From Xestospongia bergquistia (Eukaryota > Porifera > Demospongiae > Haplosclerida > Petrosiidae): a stretch of DNA of 64,000 nt. Position 1 is the stretch's first letter. Each line of letters starts with the position of its first letter. This document shows positions 11,230 to 30,100 of the stretch, piece by piece. Under the pieces are notes generated by a model, which saw nothing but the letters and a program-made list of their open reading frames with translations, did no database searches and was not told the origin of the DNA. The stretch lies in the NCBI GenBank assembly GCA_963965975.1, contig OZ014420.1, forward strand, positions 3,188,001-3,252,000. The letters are read 5' to 3'. Position numbers and translations under genes: made by a program.

Positions 11230-14200
11230 TTAAACATAATACTTGACACCGGGTAAGATAGACAACATCTCATAGAGAAAATTCCCTCCAGTTAATGCAG
11301 TAGCACCAGATGCATCCAACAAAGGATTGACCTGAAACAAATAAATAAGACTTTATTTTTAATTCCCATCAATGGTATAAACTATAAATTTCTCTTTAAT
11401 CTGAAGTATGTACAAGGCAGGCAGTACGCCTATGCGCCTATGAATGGCAAAAGATAGTGAACATCTCGTACCAGAATCTCTCAATACTCAGCAGCCTTTC
11501 TTTCAACAAAAATGCCTACATATGGCTGATTTAAAGGTTAGATCAATGTTTATAAGTATCATGTAGAAATTGGTCAAATGATGAAATTAGCAATGTCTTT
11601 TAGTTTGACACATCTCATTTAGAGTATACAAAATTTAAATGAAGATATCTGATTGGTCCTCATCTAATGGGAACTCTGTGTACCTAATAAAACTCTCATG
11701 CATGCATGCTTTGGATTCTACAGTGTATACTTCCCTTAGTCTCAGACTTTAACCTATATTTAGAGCTCTAATATGAAATGATTTATATAATCAATTTAGT
11801 TGGCATGGAATCTAGACTATTTTCCACAGATGTGTACTGTAAACCACAGTCATTAAAAGTGGTATTTCAAGTCATCTACTGCTAAAAAGACCAAACTTAC
11901 TGACTATCATACAAACTGCTTGTTGTGGAGAAAGCACTATCTACATAATATCATATCTGGAGTATTTTGAGGATCAGCATTAATGCAATCAATTCTCAAT
12001 GTATACAATAAAGGTAAGGAGGTAAATACAAATACTGAGCTTTGAATATCCATTTTAATAAGCACCAAAGCCCACATATGCAATTACTTTAGAAGAATAA
12101 AGAAAAATCCTATCTTGTGAAAGGCATGGAGTCCTTTGGGCTATGTGGTGTCATATCAACCTTTGATGCAAATGGACCTATGAATTTTATTAGCCTTATT
12201 TATAGGATGGTTTACATTCTTGTTATCATAAGTGCTGGGGAAAGTCTTCCCGCTTATATAACTGGATTACTTGAAAATATGATTACATTACACAACTACT
12301 TTTAAGGTTGCATATGACATTATTGGTTATTATATGTTACTTTTAAGGCTACAATTGAGAGTTTCTGTTTACAAAAGAGAAAGAGACATTTACATATCCA
12401 GTACTGCATTCAGTTTAAGGTTTATATTTCAGGGGTAAAGTTTAGTTTACCAGCAACTACATCTACTTTAGGCACAATCCTGGATATGGCTTATATGTAA
12501 AAACAGGTGCATCACAAGTTAACCTCAACTAAATCAGCTCCCACAATGTTGAGTCCTCGACACCCTCTGATAATTTCTAATCCTTGGACAACAGTAAGAC
12601 CTCCAATTTCAGGAGTACCTAAAATAAGGAAAGGTAATTAATTAAGGTATGTGCTAGGGGCAAGCCTTATCAAATTTGCATATGCACATGTTTAAGGCAG
12701 TTACAGCGAGATAGAAGACACCAACTGATGTAGGACCTGACTTGCCCCAACTATATAGTACTAATATACAAACTTAGATAAAAATGCTCTGCAAAGTAAT
12801 AATAATAAAAATTACTTTATACAGTCAACTATATAAGATGTATTAGTAATTATTGTCTGTTCCTTTGGAGATCATGAAAATTCGTTCTGCTTTACACAGC
12901 AATACTTAATGAAATGATTAATTCTTCACTGAATTTAGGAGGCTCTATAAACTAATATATTTTTCAGTAACGATCTGTAAGCTTCTATCATAGACTACTT
13001 AGCAATTAATATACTGCATGCTTCAAAGGAAGCTCTAGTCTGGCAACTTACATCATCATCAAAAGCTCTAATCTAACAAAATATATATGCATGCACTGCT
13101 TCAAACTTTCCGAAAAAGAGACTTGTTATGTCCAGTATGTTGATATAAATCTCCTCTCATGGCCTCCTTTCCATTGATGTTCTAAAATGTAGTTCAGCAT
13201 AATTATATATGTTGGCAACAATAGAGATGGTGAGCCGAAATACTACATACCCTCACTAAGATGAAAAAATTTGGGTAAACAATTAAATAATCTATACCTA
13301 AGATGCCCAGAATATGACATAAAATTTATGTATACGCTCTTCCTATTTTTGAACAGTTTGAAAAGAAATATCATGTTAATTAATTTGGTGATCATGATTA
13401 CATTTTGCCTGACAGCATTTCCAGATCATGCTGTCCAAGATTGTGCGTTATGTTCTGTATTCGTCACTTATTCTATTAAACAATGTATACAAGTATAGAA
13501 AGTCACTAATCTGCATATAGATCAATATCAGAATTTAATGGTCTGAGACATAGCAAAAGTATGGTTATTTAGTCTTGTTCGTTGATGAGAATATAAACGT
13601 TTGCAAGTGCTGAATTCCTGAAGGCTTCTCTTTATTGTATATCCCATTTATCTTTCATAGTGAGGTATGATAATCTTGTCACTTGTCTAAATCACATATA
13701 TAACAGCAGGAGCACATTCATATACTCCTGATAAGTTATGTTTTAACCCTCGCCGCATCACATGAACAAGGTAACGGTCATATTGATAACTTGAAATTCA
13801 TTGGACAAAACAAAAGTTATTAATATGAGTTATGCACCTGGATGTATTACACTCTTTTCGATAAGAATTACAGTATCTATTAATCTGGCAAAGAACTTAG
13901 AGTAAGGACAAAACATTGTAAATAGATGGCTTATCAAGCCTTACCACTTCAAAGTGCTGAGAAGTTGGAAAACATGAAAATGGACACATATCACATTACT
14001 GATTTAAATGCTATGGTAATTGATAAGCTATAGCATTACAAACAAAACATAAAATCAAAACAGGTATAAAAATTTTTAAATGTTTGTCCAACTTGTGACT
14101 AGCTTTCTTTTTCAAAATGTACAGCTGGAAGTTTTAACCTTGTCAAACTACTGCTGTCAAGCTTCATCAAATCACAATAATGAACAAAATGGCATAAAAA

Positions 14201-15764
14201 CTTGTTGCGATTGCAAAATAAAACATTATTTCTATAGCTAAAAATTATTAAAATTTGTTCAGTTGCAATAGCAACAGTTTAGTGAATTAAACATTAGTTA
14301 TTGCGGCGAGGGTTCTGCCTTTTAATTCTTTCAAGCAGCAATTTCAACAACAAATGAGCTATGGTTGTTAAAACTGCACTAAAATCATAGAACTACTTCA
14401 TTGCATGCTGAAGAGCTAAGTCAGTTTCATAAAGAGAGAAATGAATAATTAAATATATAAAGAATCACATGACAAGATAAATGATAGCTGGAAATTTAAA
14501 TTGAAGAAACAGGCACATGCCAGAATATGCCTTGATTAGAGAGTCGTTAATACGAACAAGACAAGAATACACTTAAAACAGAGTAACAAGAAGTGACCTC
14601 TGGTGGGTCAACTGGCAGGGCATATAAGACATTAAATTTACAAAAGAAAATTAGCAACAGGGCTGTATAATAATTATATGTAACTTTACAATGTTTCCTA
14701 CCAAATGTAATATCTATATGCTTTCCAAAATGGCTATTTTTATTATAATATTTTAGTTTTAACAAAAAAAGCATTACCTGTTCCTGGGCAAAAAGCTGGA
14801 TCAATGCCATCAATATCAAAGGTAAGATAGACTGGTCTATCTCTACCTATTCTCCTTTTAATGGAGTCCATCAAAGGAGTTAATGACTTGTACCAGCAAT
14901 CTTGAGCCAAAATCATCTGAAAGCCCTATATTATGAGAAATAAATTCATATAGCAGGATTCATAGACAAGCAACAGCAAGTTACTAGAATGGACTGTAGA
15001 TTTCATACCTGTTCTTTGGGCCATTTATAGTCATCAGGTCCATATCCTGATCCTCGTAATCCAATTTGTACCACATACTTTGGATCAATAAGTCCCTCTT
15101 CAACTGCTCGTCTGAATGGTGTTCCATGAGCAATCTTCTCTCCAAACATGGTGTCTTGTGTATCAGTATGAGCATCTATTTGAATCATACCCACTGGACC
15201 ATATTTCTCACAGACAGCTCTCAAGATACCAAGCGTAAGAGTATGGTCTCCGCCTAATCCTAGTGGAACACACCCTGCTCTTAAAATCTTCCTGTAAAAA
15301 TCAGTAATGATATTTAGACTCTTTGGAAGATTATAAGGGTTCACAGGAACATCTCCAATATCAGCAACTTTGAGAGACTCAAATGGTGCTGCTCCGGTGG
15401 AATGAATGTAACGATTGAGTATTGAAGACTCGTGTCGTATCATTCTTGGTCCGTGTCGCGTTCCCGATCTAAACGAAGTACCGGTGTCTAATGGTATTCC
15501 GACAAAACAAACATCTAATCCTTCAGGATCACTTTCTTGTAAAGGCAGTCTCATCATAGTAGCTATACCTCCAAAACGAGGCATAACGTTTGGACTTAAT
15601 GGATTATTCAAACGAATTTCAACTGGTGGATCTAAGTTTACCAAAGTCGAATATCCTTTGCATCGTAAGAAAGCGCCTGTGATTCTCCTCAAAGCTTGCC
15701 TTGAGGACAACATTTTGCGTTTCTTTGTGAATTGCCAAGCAGATCTAGAGACAAATGCCACCAC
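11230..15764 (-). CDS. AGMAT: Agmatinase / ureohydrolase, mitochondrial
   Basis: Exons 15764-15009, 14925-14778, 12618-12524 and 11331-11230 join in frame to 366 residues (human AGMAT 352). The ureohydrolase metal ligands are all present: GGDH at 171-174, DAHTDT at 197-202 and DIDGIDP at 289-295, followed by a [11 protein letters not shown] loop. The basic, Ser/Arg-rich N-terminus ([19 protein letters not shown]) looks like a mitochondrial presequence. The family hydrolyses agmatine to putrescine and urea, but vertebrate AGMAT-like proteins have been reported with other guanidino substrates, so the substrate is not certain. ATG 15764 is the first in-frame start; Met18 would also keep the presequence. 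The gene is convergent with PIG-O, 202 bp between stops. Confidence 0.93.
11332..12523 (-). other. AGMAT intron 3, no gene seen
   Basis: Intron of 1.2 kb. AT-rich with no convincing exon on either strand; the open frame at 12117-12305 shows no family resemblance or splice context. Confidence 0.55.
12619..14777 (-). other. AGMAT intron 2 with a possible small inverted-repeat element
   Basis: Intron of 2.2 kb. It contains a 13-bp inverted pair, AACCCTCGCCGCA at 13745-13757 and its reverse complement near 14300-14312, bounding about 570 bp. No clear target duplication is visible, so the element call is weak. Otherwise no gene is seen. Confidence 0.4.
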
Positions 15765-16095
15765 TTTTTTCCGGATTTTGATTACCCACTGTCGTTATAA
15801 TCAGTCTCGTGCCTAGACGACGGGTAATTAATATTACGCAATCATAGCTTTGCTATGTCTCCGCCCACGAGTATTTTCTTGGTCCACACCCGAGTATACG
15901 CTGTTTAAGGGTCAAAGCTAAAGGGCACTCCGTGTAAATCCAGATTTAATGACAACACAATTACTACTCTCATCCTCAAAACACTCACTTGTAGTTAATT
16001 TGTTTAATAGCCTTTAGAAATAACCACAGCAATATTCAACATAACACTATTATGACTAATCATAAATAAACTATAGATATTGTCTTGTCTTAATG

Positions 16096-21904
<5,809 letters not shown>

Positions 21905-22008
21905 CTTCTTTTAACCACACCTACTGACACTAATAGTAGTTGATTAGTATTTAATAATCATTAATAGTTATTAAAAATTATCACAGCTGGTCTGTGCTCT
22001 GATTAAAC
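21905..22008. promoter_or_regulatory. 104-bp divergent start region (ETFA / unknown gene)
   Basis: The ETFA start codon (21904, minus) and the inferred start of the plus gene (22009) are 104 bp apart, again suggesting a bidirectional promoter. The interval is AT-rich with repeated TTAATA/TTAAAAATTA motifs; no known site is claimed. Confidence 0.4.
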
Positions 22009-23271
22009 ATGAAATTAAGTTTCAGCACCTTACCTTTTGTGAAGTAAGTAATCAGTGCATTTTATAATACAGATGTCTAAATTGTCATTACAGATCATCA
22101 AAAACAGTCAGTAGGAAAGGAGTCAAAGAAGTATCTCCACATCCAAACAAAACTTGGTATATGTATAACACAATGTACTATAATGATATTATATACAGTG
22201 TTTTCAGACTGATATAGTTAATTTAATTAAGTTCTAAAATTACATTTAGCACTAAACAATGTCATTATTATTACCTTAAATGAATGTGGGTTACTACAAG
22301 TAGTAAAGGAAGCCAGTGCTTATAATCTTTTTATCTCATTCACAATTCGATTTGTATCTTCTTCTTTATTCTAGTTTGAGTGAAATTATTGAGCCACATA
22401 GACAGGTATAAATTTGTAAATATTATGTATTTTAGGGTTATTAGTCTATAATTACTGTTGACACATAAAATATTTTGTATTCAAATAATGAGAAATATTG
22501 TAAAGTCATCATTGTATGTGATAACAATATAACGTTACTTTCTTTTGTATAAGTTCAATGAGCATTGTACTAACTTTGTACTTTCTAGAATCATGTAACT
22601 TTCAGAAGAGTTGGTGATAAGACAATAAAAAGAGCAGCACTGGATATTGATCTTTCATCAAATTTGCCTTCGTGTATTGAGGAACTTCCGCCACCATCTA
22701 AATTAAGAAAGAAGTATGTTACCATTGACATTTTTACATGTTACTAAATGTTCTTTTATGAAGATACAAGACAGCTTCAGAAAATAGCAAGACATTTAGG
22801 AAGAATCAAGGAATTGCAATCACCGAGCACATTGCTACATTGAAGAGAAAGCAACTTGCTATGCATAGAATGTAAGTTAACCTACAACTACAATAGTTGC
22901 TAATAATGGATATTAGTCATTTACAGAATAGTCCAGAGTCCTCATTACCTAATCAAGAAGTTCCTGTGTCTCCTACTTTGGAAGACGTAACACCTTTAGA
23001 CTTTCAGGATACAAACATGAAAACATTTCCTCAATGTTCTATTCCTAATCAACTGCAGGATACCTTGATTATAGGGAAAGATACTGAGCAGCCAACTCAC
23101 AATAGAAGTTTTACCAAAACACTCACAGTTATTGAGACTGCTACTATTCAAAGTGATATTGATTCTCTTCCTTTTTCTCTACCTATTCCATCTCCTCCTC
23201 TCTCACTAAGCAAACCTCAATTCAATCCAGAAACATTTAGCATTGGAAAGATCTTTCCTCGGGAAGAATAA
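22009..23271 (+). CDS. Unrecognised basic protein, 233 residues
   Basis: I do not recognise the family. Six exons (22009-22043, 22094-22156, 22375-22405, 22589-22713, 22764-22871, 22932-23271) join with consistent phases. The first exon is short and was chosen because its donor phase fits exon 2, whose only upstream in-frame alternative runs into a stop. The acceptor of exon 6 is the AATAG at 22927-22931, not the CAG five bases earlier; only the former keeps the frame. The first half is Lys/Arg-rich, with HVTFRRVGDKTIKRAALDID and a helix-like ITEHIATLKRKQLAMHR. The second half is Ser/Pro-rich and looks disordered, with a patch of SLPFSLPIPSPPLSLS. There is no signal peptide or membrane helix. 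A nuclear or cytoskeletal adaptor is possible but unsupported. Confidence 0.65.
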
Positions 23272-23670
23272 ACTGCCAGATTTAGGAAATCCCATTATTA
23301 CAGCTCTTCCAACTTCACGTGCATACTGTCCCATATATTATTATATGTGTCTTATATAATATATATTATGTTAATAATAATGTGATTACAGTAACATAAA
23401 TTCAACCTGTTGACCAGTGAAGTACACCTAAAAATGTGATTTTGAATGATGATAATATTATAATAAACCTCAAACTTAGATATTGTAACAAATTAACTCC
23501 AGTCTATTTCTTGCATTCTGACTCAAGAGTTGTTTATCATTAAAAAAGGATTTAGCAAGTAAAGACATTGATGAATTCACATTAAGTTATTAATGTACAT
23601 GCTGTATAAGTATGTGATTATATGAAGAGTCAAGATAAAAATATGATAACATTTGCATTTAGTTCGAATT

Positions 23671-25108
23671 TTACAAATGGCCATTAGTAGACTTCACATT
23701 TTCTGTACAGCCTGGAGAATTCTCAGAAGCTGTAGGTGAAGAACCAGATGTTTCGTTAATGACCAATGGACTCAGGCTACCAAATGAGGAAGGAGAGGGA
23801 GAGGGTGATGGTGATGGAGAAGAAAAGTCATCACTAGACATCTTTGGTTCAGACACTCTTCGAGGCATAGACATAGTTTTTTCTGTGGGAGAATAACCTC
23901 TCTGAAACGGTTGCGTTCCTGAAACTGTTTGTGTCCTAAAAGTTCGCATGAGGCCCACACTAAGTCGAACAGCTTGGATAGCTGCCTATAATTACAAAGA
24001 ACATTGATATATCCTTAAGTGTGTTCATACTTACCAATAGTTTTCTTCTCCTTCTCAGTTTCTTAAGACGATCAGTACTAATACGGGATGTAGTGCTAAC
24101 AATATCAAGCTGCATGTAAAAAATATGAAAACAATTAAAAGTTAGTTCTATCTTACGCTATTTATCCATCTGTGCTTCAAAGCATCATTACTGGTTAATC
24201 GTCTCCTAAAAGAATAGAGTAGAGACAGTAATAAACTATAATATTTTGTAGGCCCAGATTCTCACTTTGGGTTGTGAATCAGTAATTGTGAAACGAACTC
24301 CTTTGCAGATTCTGATATATCTTCATATCCTTCATCTGGATCTGGTTCAGGGAATTCAAATTCTGCCAGTGTGACATTTTGAATTGTTTCAGCATCATTG
24401 TCACCAAGGAAAGGAGAACACCCTGTTAATCTAAAGGAATAAACAACACGTTCACATCACATGACGTTAATTCATTACACAAACAAGCACATAACATTAT
24501 TATCTCTTGTACAATTACAAAATAGTGAATAAATAGACAATGCCTCATGTGATAAATGTTTGCAATTACAAATTAGTGAATATGTAGATAATTTGATATG
24601 ATAAATAAGTCTGATAATCATTTAAGAAAAGACTAGGCATCAAAGATTTGTTATCATAACTTACAAACAGAATGTGATCACACCTATTGCCCTAATTTGA
24701 AAGAGAGAGATAATTATTATTATAAACATTGACATTCAATACAATCTATATAGACATGTGTAGCAACTATCATGGCATAGTACTGTAGTGCATACCACAT
24801 ATCAGCAGCACACGTGACTGGATCATAGTTTAAGACTTCAGGGGCTAAAGACAATGTGATACACATGATGACCATTGTTAGTCATAGTTTTATCTTACCT
24901 ATAAATTCTGGTGTTCCTGCCATTGCTTTGATACCTTTATTTTTTGTTAAGTCCTGACAAGTACCAAAATCAATGATTTTAAGTTCCTTAGTGACTTTGT
25001 CTTTTAGAACAATATTCTCAGGCTATATTAGGACAACAAAGCGACATTCAACAATGACATCTCTATTTTATATATACATACATATGTACATATTATCTAT
25101 ATGCATAA

Positions 25109-25190
<82 letters not shown>

Positions 25191-26967
25191 TGTAATATGT
25201 CATGCTTGAGAAGTCTATTATGCAAATATATAAATTTACCAATGAGGAAATTTGTAAAAAATACAAATCTTTTACATATTCTAATTGACCGGCTTATATA
25301 ACACATTTAGACCAAAGAACCATAATATTATTGTAACATTCATACACTTGTTTTTCTTCATCAAATAGCAAGTGGCCATTGAGTATTCAAGAACTGATAC
25401 AACTTGTCATTAATTTTGTACTAACTTACCACTATGTTGTTTATGAAGCTCTCAAGTTAATCAGAACCAGTTATATAGGAGGCTTATATACTTGGGACTC
25501 TCATTCAAAAATGTGTGGGCTATGAACTCATCATTGGATGTGCACTCACACACACACACACACACACACATCCACATCCATAATTATACATAAATATAAT
25601 ACCTGTATCTATACATGTATAAATTCATGCACAGACACACACAATATTTATACATGTAGCTATAATGTATATACAAACACGCACATTATATATACATACA
25701 AGAGTGCTGTGTCATGTTATCAGTTTACACTTGTATGTGGGAAGATAACTGTTTCAAGGAATTGATATGGAGGTTAGCATATTTCAGTACAAGACAACGT
25801 GTTGTCATCTCAATAATTTTAACAGGAGAAGGAAATAAAGTAAAAACAATATAACAAACACAGTCATATGCCACTTAGTGTTACAAAGTCTCCCCCATAT
25901 ATTATGAATGGACTATAAAGTGTCAAACATCCTCCGCAAGGGTTAATGTAATGCAATCTGTTATGCATATGTAGTCCAACACTCAAGTATGCATGCAATT
26001 AACTGATACAAATCACTAGCATATAAATTATTTTAATCTGCTGTAGTATACAAATTCTAAGGGAGACATACGACTCAATTAAATCAACTACTACACATAG
26101 TTGTAATGTCATAATACTACCAACTACAAAGACAGTTGGTATAGTAACGTTCTTATGGGAGTTCAGTGACAGATGTTGGACAAAGCAATTGTTTATTTTG
26201 TGGGTATATGCTAATAGGAAGTCATTATAAACCAAATATAACCAGTTCTCTGAAGATGAAATAATCAAAGGAAGTGTTATTCATTATAACAAACCTTCAA
26301 ATCCAAATGGCATATATTTTGCTTGTGCATGTACTCTAGTCCATCAAGAATTTGCTTCATGAAGAAAATAGCCTCTGCCTCTTGTAAGTAGTCTTTAGTT
26401 ACACAATAATCAAACAGTTCACCTCCACTTAGTCTAAAGCAATAAAGAAAATGTTTGTTACTTCATTGAAAGTACAAACTATTATATTCTGAGAAATAGT
26501 GTAAACAAGATATATACTAGTATATAACCCTTTAGAGTATTGTAGTACATACATCAATGCACTAATTAAGTTTCCCACAATCATCATTGAGTGTAAGATG
26601 CTGCTATAGTTTTTCAACCAATTATAATATTTTTATTCTTATTTCAACTACTCACAATTCAGTGACAATAATGAAGTTACCACTCTCTGATACATAATCC
26701 ACAAATTCTAACAGGTTTGGATGTTTCAAGTCTTTCATGATAGCCACCTCTTTTTCTACATCATCCTTTTTGTTATATCTCTTCTTCATTACTTTAACAG
26801 CTACCAGACATCCTGATGACTTGTCCTGACATTGATAAACAACACCAAATTTTCCTCTAAAGAAACATTCATAACAGATCACGAAGACTCTGCTCTTACT
26901 TGGCTATTTCATTCTCTACTTTGAAGTGATCACTCACATATAACGGGATATCTGCAGCCCTAGACAT
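23671..26967 (-). CDS. DAPK/MLCK-type Ser/Thr kinase with basic regulatory helix
   Basis: Ten exons: 26967-26900, 26856-26656, 26433-26295, 25022-24899, 24844-24796, 24691-24665, 24430-24266, 24205-24157, 24109-24035 and 23985-23671. They join in frame to 403 residues. All kinase landmarks are present: GKFGVVY loop, VAVK lysine at 44, KEVAIM helix C, HLDLKPEN with Asp134, DFG at 154-156, APE at 178-180. HLDLKPEN and the GGELFDYC stretch place it in the DAPK/MLCK group of the CaMK family. Directly after the kinase domain, residues 287-312 (LKKLRRRRKLLAAIQAVRLS) form a basic amphipathic helix like the Ca2+/calmodulin autoinhibitory segment of this group. The tail is Ser/Pro-rich. There is no ankyrin, ROC or death domain here; those modules are in the next gene upstream. 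Confidence 0.88.
25110..25190. repeat. (TG)n microsatellite
   Basis: Uninterrupted TG repeat of about 80 bp in a kinase intron. A shorter CA run follows at about 25547-25570 in the same intron. The surrounding intron (25023-26294) shows no exon. Confidence 0.97.
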
Positions 26968-27152
26968 GACTCTACTAGGAAGCAAGGAGATCGAACTCGT
27001 CACGAAAACAAAAGATACTCAAGATGATAATGATCTAGCGTTCTGCACTTTATGATTTAAAGCGAGCTACACCCACTACGTACAATAACTAGGCGTGGCA
27101 ATTTATTTGCAGAAATATACGTAATTTGATGTAACAACAAAATAAATAAATT

Positions 27153-30100
27153 TTACACCAGGTAAGATGTAGCAACTACACCACCTATCTTGACAATAAG
27201 TGAACTGTTAGGATTACTAAAGGGAGAAAGACCATTGACTAGTTCCTCAGCTGCATCATATCGTCCAATTCCATTGAGAGCATCAACTAGTGCAACAACA
27301 GTCTCATTGCTCCCTCTCTCCCATGCTAGAAGCAGTTTGTCTGTTGGGCTACTCATATCTAATGCCATATCAATGGCAGGGACTTCCTCTTGAATTCCAA
27401 GTTGTAAAGCTAAGAGACACCAGTCTCGACCAAAATAATCAGGGGGGTCCAACATACGACATAACTCTACTCTTGTCTTTAATGGTACATCTCTTAATGA
27501 TGTATAAGGTGCTGACTTTGCAGTAATTTCCATCTCCTTACAGCCACAGCAAAGAAGGTCACAAATACTTTCTGAAGGATGCATCTTGGAAGGTGGAGGT
27601 AGCACTCCCAAGTTTCTCTCAGCATTGAAAATTTCCATTGATGAATATGTATGAGGGTGTTTCTCATGTTCTAACAAAGACTTGGTGCTAAGGACTTTTG
27701 TCATGAAGATTGTGCCAGGATTAGAATCATGTATGACATCCATTAGTATACCATAAAATTGTTGTAACAAGGCATAACATTCATTACGAGTGTCTTCTGT
27801 ACCTCTCACTGCTATTTCCAGAATTTTGTATGATTCTATTTGTTGTACGCATATCTCGACTTCACCTCGACAACACTTTAAACCATTGCTCCAAAGAGTT
27901 AGTTCCTGGTCCTCAATGTCATCAGAAAATACTTTCCTTAAACGAAGCTGGGTACGAGGGAAGAGACTAGGAGAGAATATATTAGTAACTGATGATGTTT
28001 GGAGCCGGAGACCAGCATACACTGTCAAATTGGGCTCTTTCTCCCAAAGACCATAAAGTGATTCCATTTTAATTAGTGAAGGGAATTCAAAAGCTTCTCC
28101 ATTTCTTACTGGTCGACAAAGTTCAAAATGTTCCATTAAATGTGCTACAGAGAGAGGATCTAACTCAGGATAAACTCGTTGAATTTCTGTAAGAGAAACT
28201 GTCCCAGTCATAGACTTGAAATGAGGAATAATGGATCCATGAGGTGCAAGGGCAGGACCAAACAATCTCTGACCCAACCAATCTGGATTCAGAACCACTA
28301 AATTGCCTAAGTGTCCTTCAGTGATATAAATGATCTATAACATTGAAAATCATATAATATCTGCTATTTGATACAAAATATAGAATAGTATAATTATTAT
28401 TCTATAATCTAATTAGACCTAAAGCTGTTACAGTATATATATGACTAGACTAACATAAACCTTAATTATAATAAAATTAGGCAATGAATGATATCAACAG
28501 AAATGAACATATTCACCTCTCCTGTATTGTTAAGAGTTTGAGCTACTATCTGTAGACGTTCTGCAGACACTAAAGGATTTATTTGTCGTTGTATACGAGA
28601 GATGAAGGCCTCCCAGGTCAACACAGGAAAGTCCAAACATTCATATCTCCAATCTGGTAAAACTTGTTGTAAAGAAGATACCAACTTAGGCATCCATGGC
28701 TGCTCCTGTGGGGTTTAAAACTTACTTAGTATATAAGTTCAATAATATTCATAGCTAATATAGACCCCCCATAGCAATGTGTGGTAGGTTAAATTAACTA
28801 TCAGTATGTCGTTATTTAATACAACGTGGAATTGATATTCTTCCCTCCAAGCAGATAAAAAGTAACCATTACCTTAATGTGTGTATTAGAGAAACAATTT
28901 TATTTTCAATCATTCACTTAGTGTTTAATCATGCACAAACTTTTGTAACATGCTTACTTTCAATACTGATTGTCTAAGTGTACCAAGAAGAGTACGAAGG
29001 GATCGGATTTCTCTTCCTCTTGATTGACGACAGTCCAAGTTGAAGATGGTATCAGTGAACATGAAGTGATGACCAAACTCTTCAACAACAAATTCTAATA
29101 GATTCTGTTTTGTATTTTCATAAACGGGTAGATTTGAATGGGTATGTATTTTAAGGTTTGTTCTAGTAGGGCTGCCACCAACTGGAGATGTACCCAAAAA
29201 TGCTTCCTCCTCTTCTTCATTTTCTGATAATAAAGAAGATGGAGGACTTGCTGGGTTATCTGCAAAGCTCTGAACAAGAATTACAAAAGGTTTTTGTCCA
29301 TAATGACCAGCATAATGGATAAACTTTTCAGGGCGATGCTTAGATTTGATCATAGCTAGCCAAAAACGAATTTGTGCCAACTGCTTCTCAAATGGATGAT
29401 GTAGACTGTAAACTAAAATGTATATAGTGTTTCTGGAGTCAAGAAAGAATTCATGAGCATGATAGTATTCTTTAGAGCCAGAGAGATCCCAAATACTAAA
29501 TTCACCAGCATTAGGGATTGTCCCTGGTTCAACACAAAACCCAAATGTACGTTGCAAAGATGCTGATCCAAAGTAATTTCCACCACAAGTTGGTTCATGA
29601 AAGGCACGTAGAAATCTTGTTTTTAATGATGTAATTAGAGTCGTCTTTCCAACACCTGATGTTCCACAAACTAATAGTCTAACACGACTGGTTTGTATTT
29701 CACCTAAGGTCAGTTGAGATAAACATTTCTCTCGAACCCCATCCTAGGTAAAGATAACAATTACTTTCAACTCAATGCTTTATGAGAATTGCTTTACTTG
29801 TCTTATTGTATTGAGCATGACACCTAAAGATCTATGACCAGCAGACATAGCTACATCATCAGCAGTTTCTCCTTCCTAAATTAAAAAAAGTATTATGTAG
29901 ATAAACTATAATATCTATTTACATTATCTTGTATATTGAGGCCACATCCAGCAGAACAAAGAAAACGAGCTACTTCTTGGTGGTTACGGAGAGCAGTTAA
30001 ATGTAATGATGTGTAACCACGCTACATAATATAACTAAGTATTATGTGCTACTTAATACAATTGTCACTGACTTTATTCTGAATGTCAAGGTTACAATTA

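Noticed and set aside
15415..15816. Plus-strand open frame of 133 codons over AGMAT exon 1
   Set aside because: The opposite strand encodes the conserved ureohydrolase; this frame is its shadow.
24973..25306. Open frames of Cys-Val or His-Thr repeats
   Set aside because: They are translations of the TG/CA microsatellite in a kinase intron.
25547..25720. CRISPR-like spacing of short CA/ATGTAT repeats
   Set aside because: The units are simple microsatellite and variable A/T text without conserved repeats or spacers; the genome is eukaryotic.
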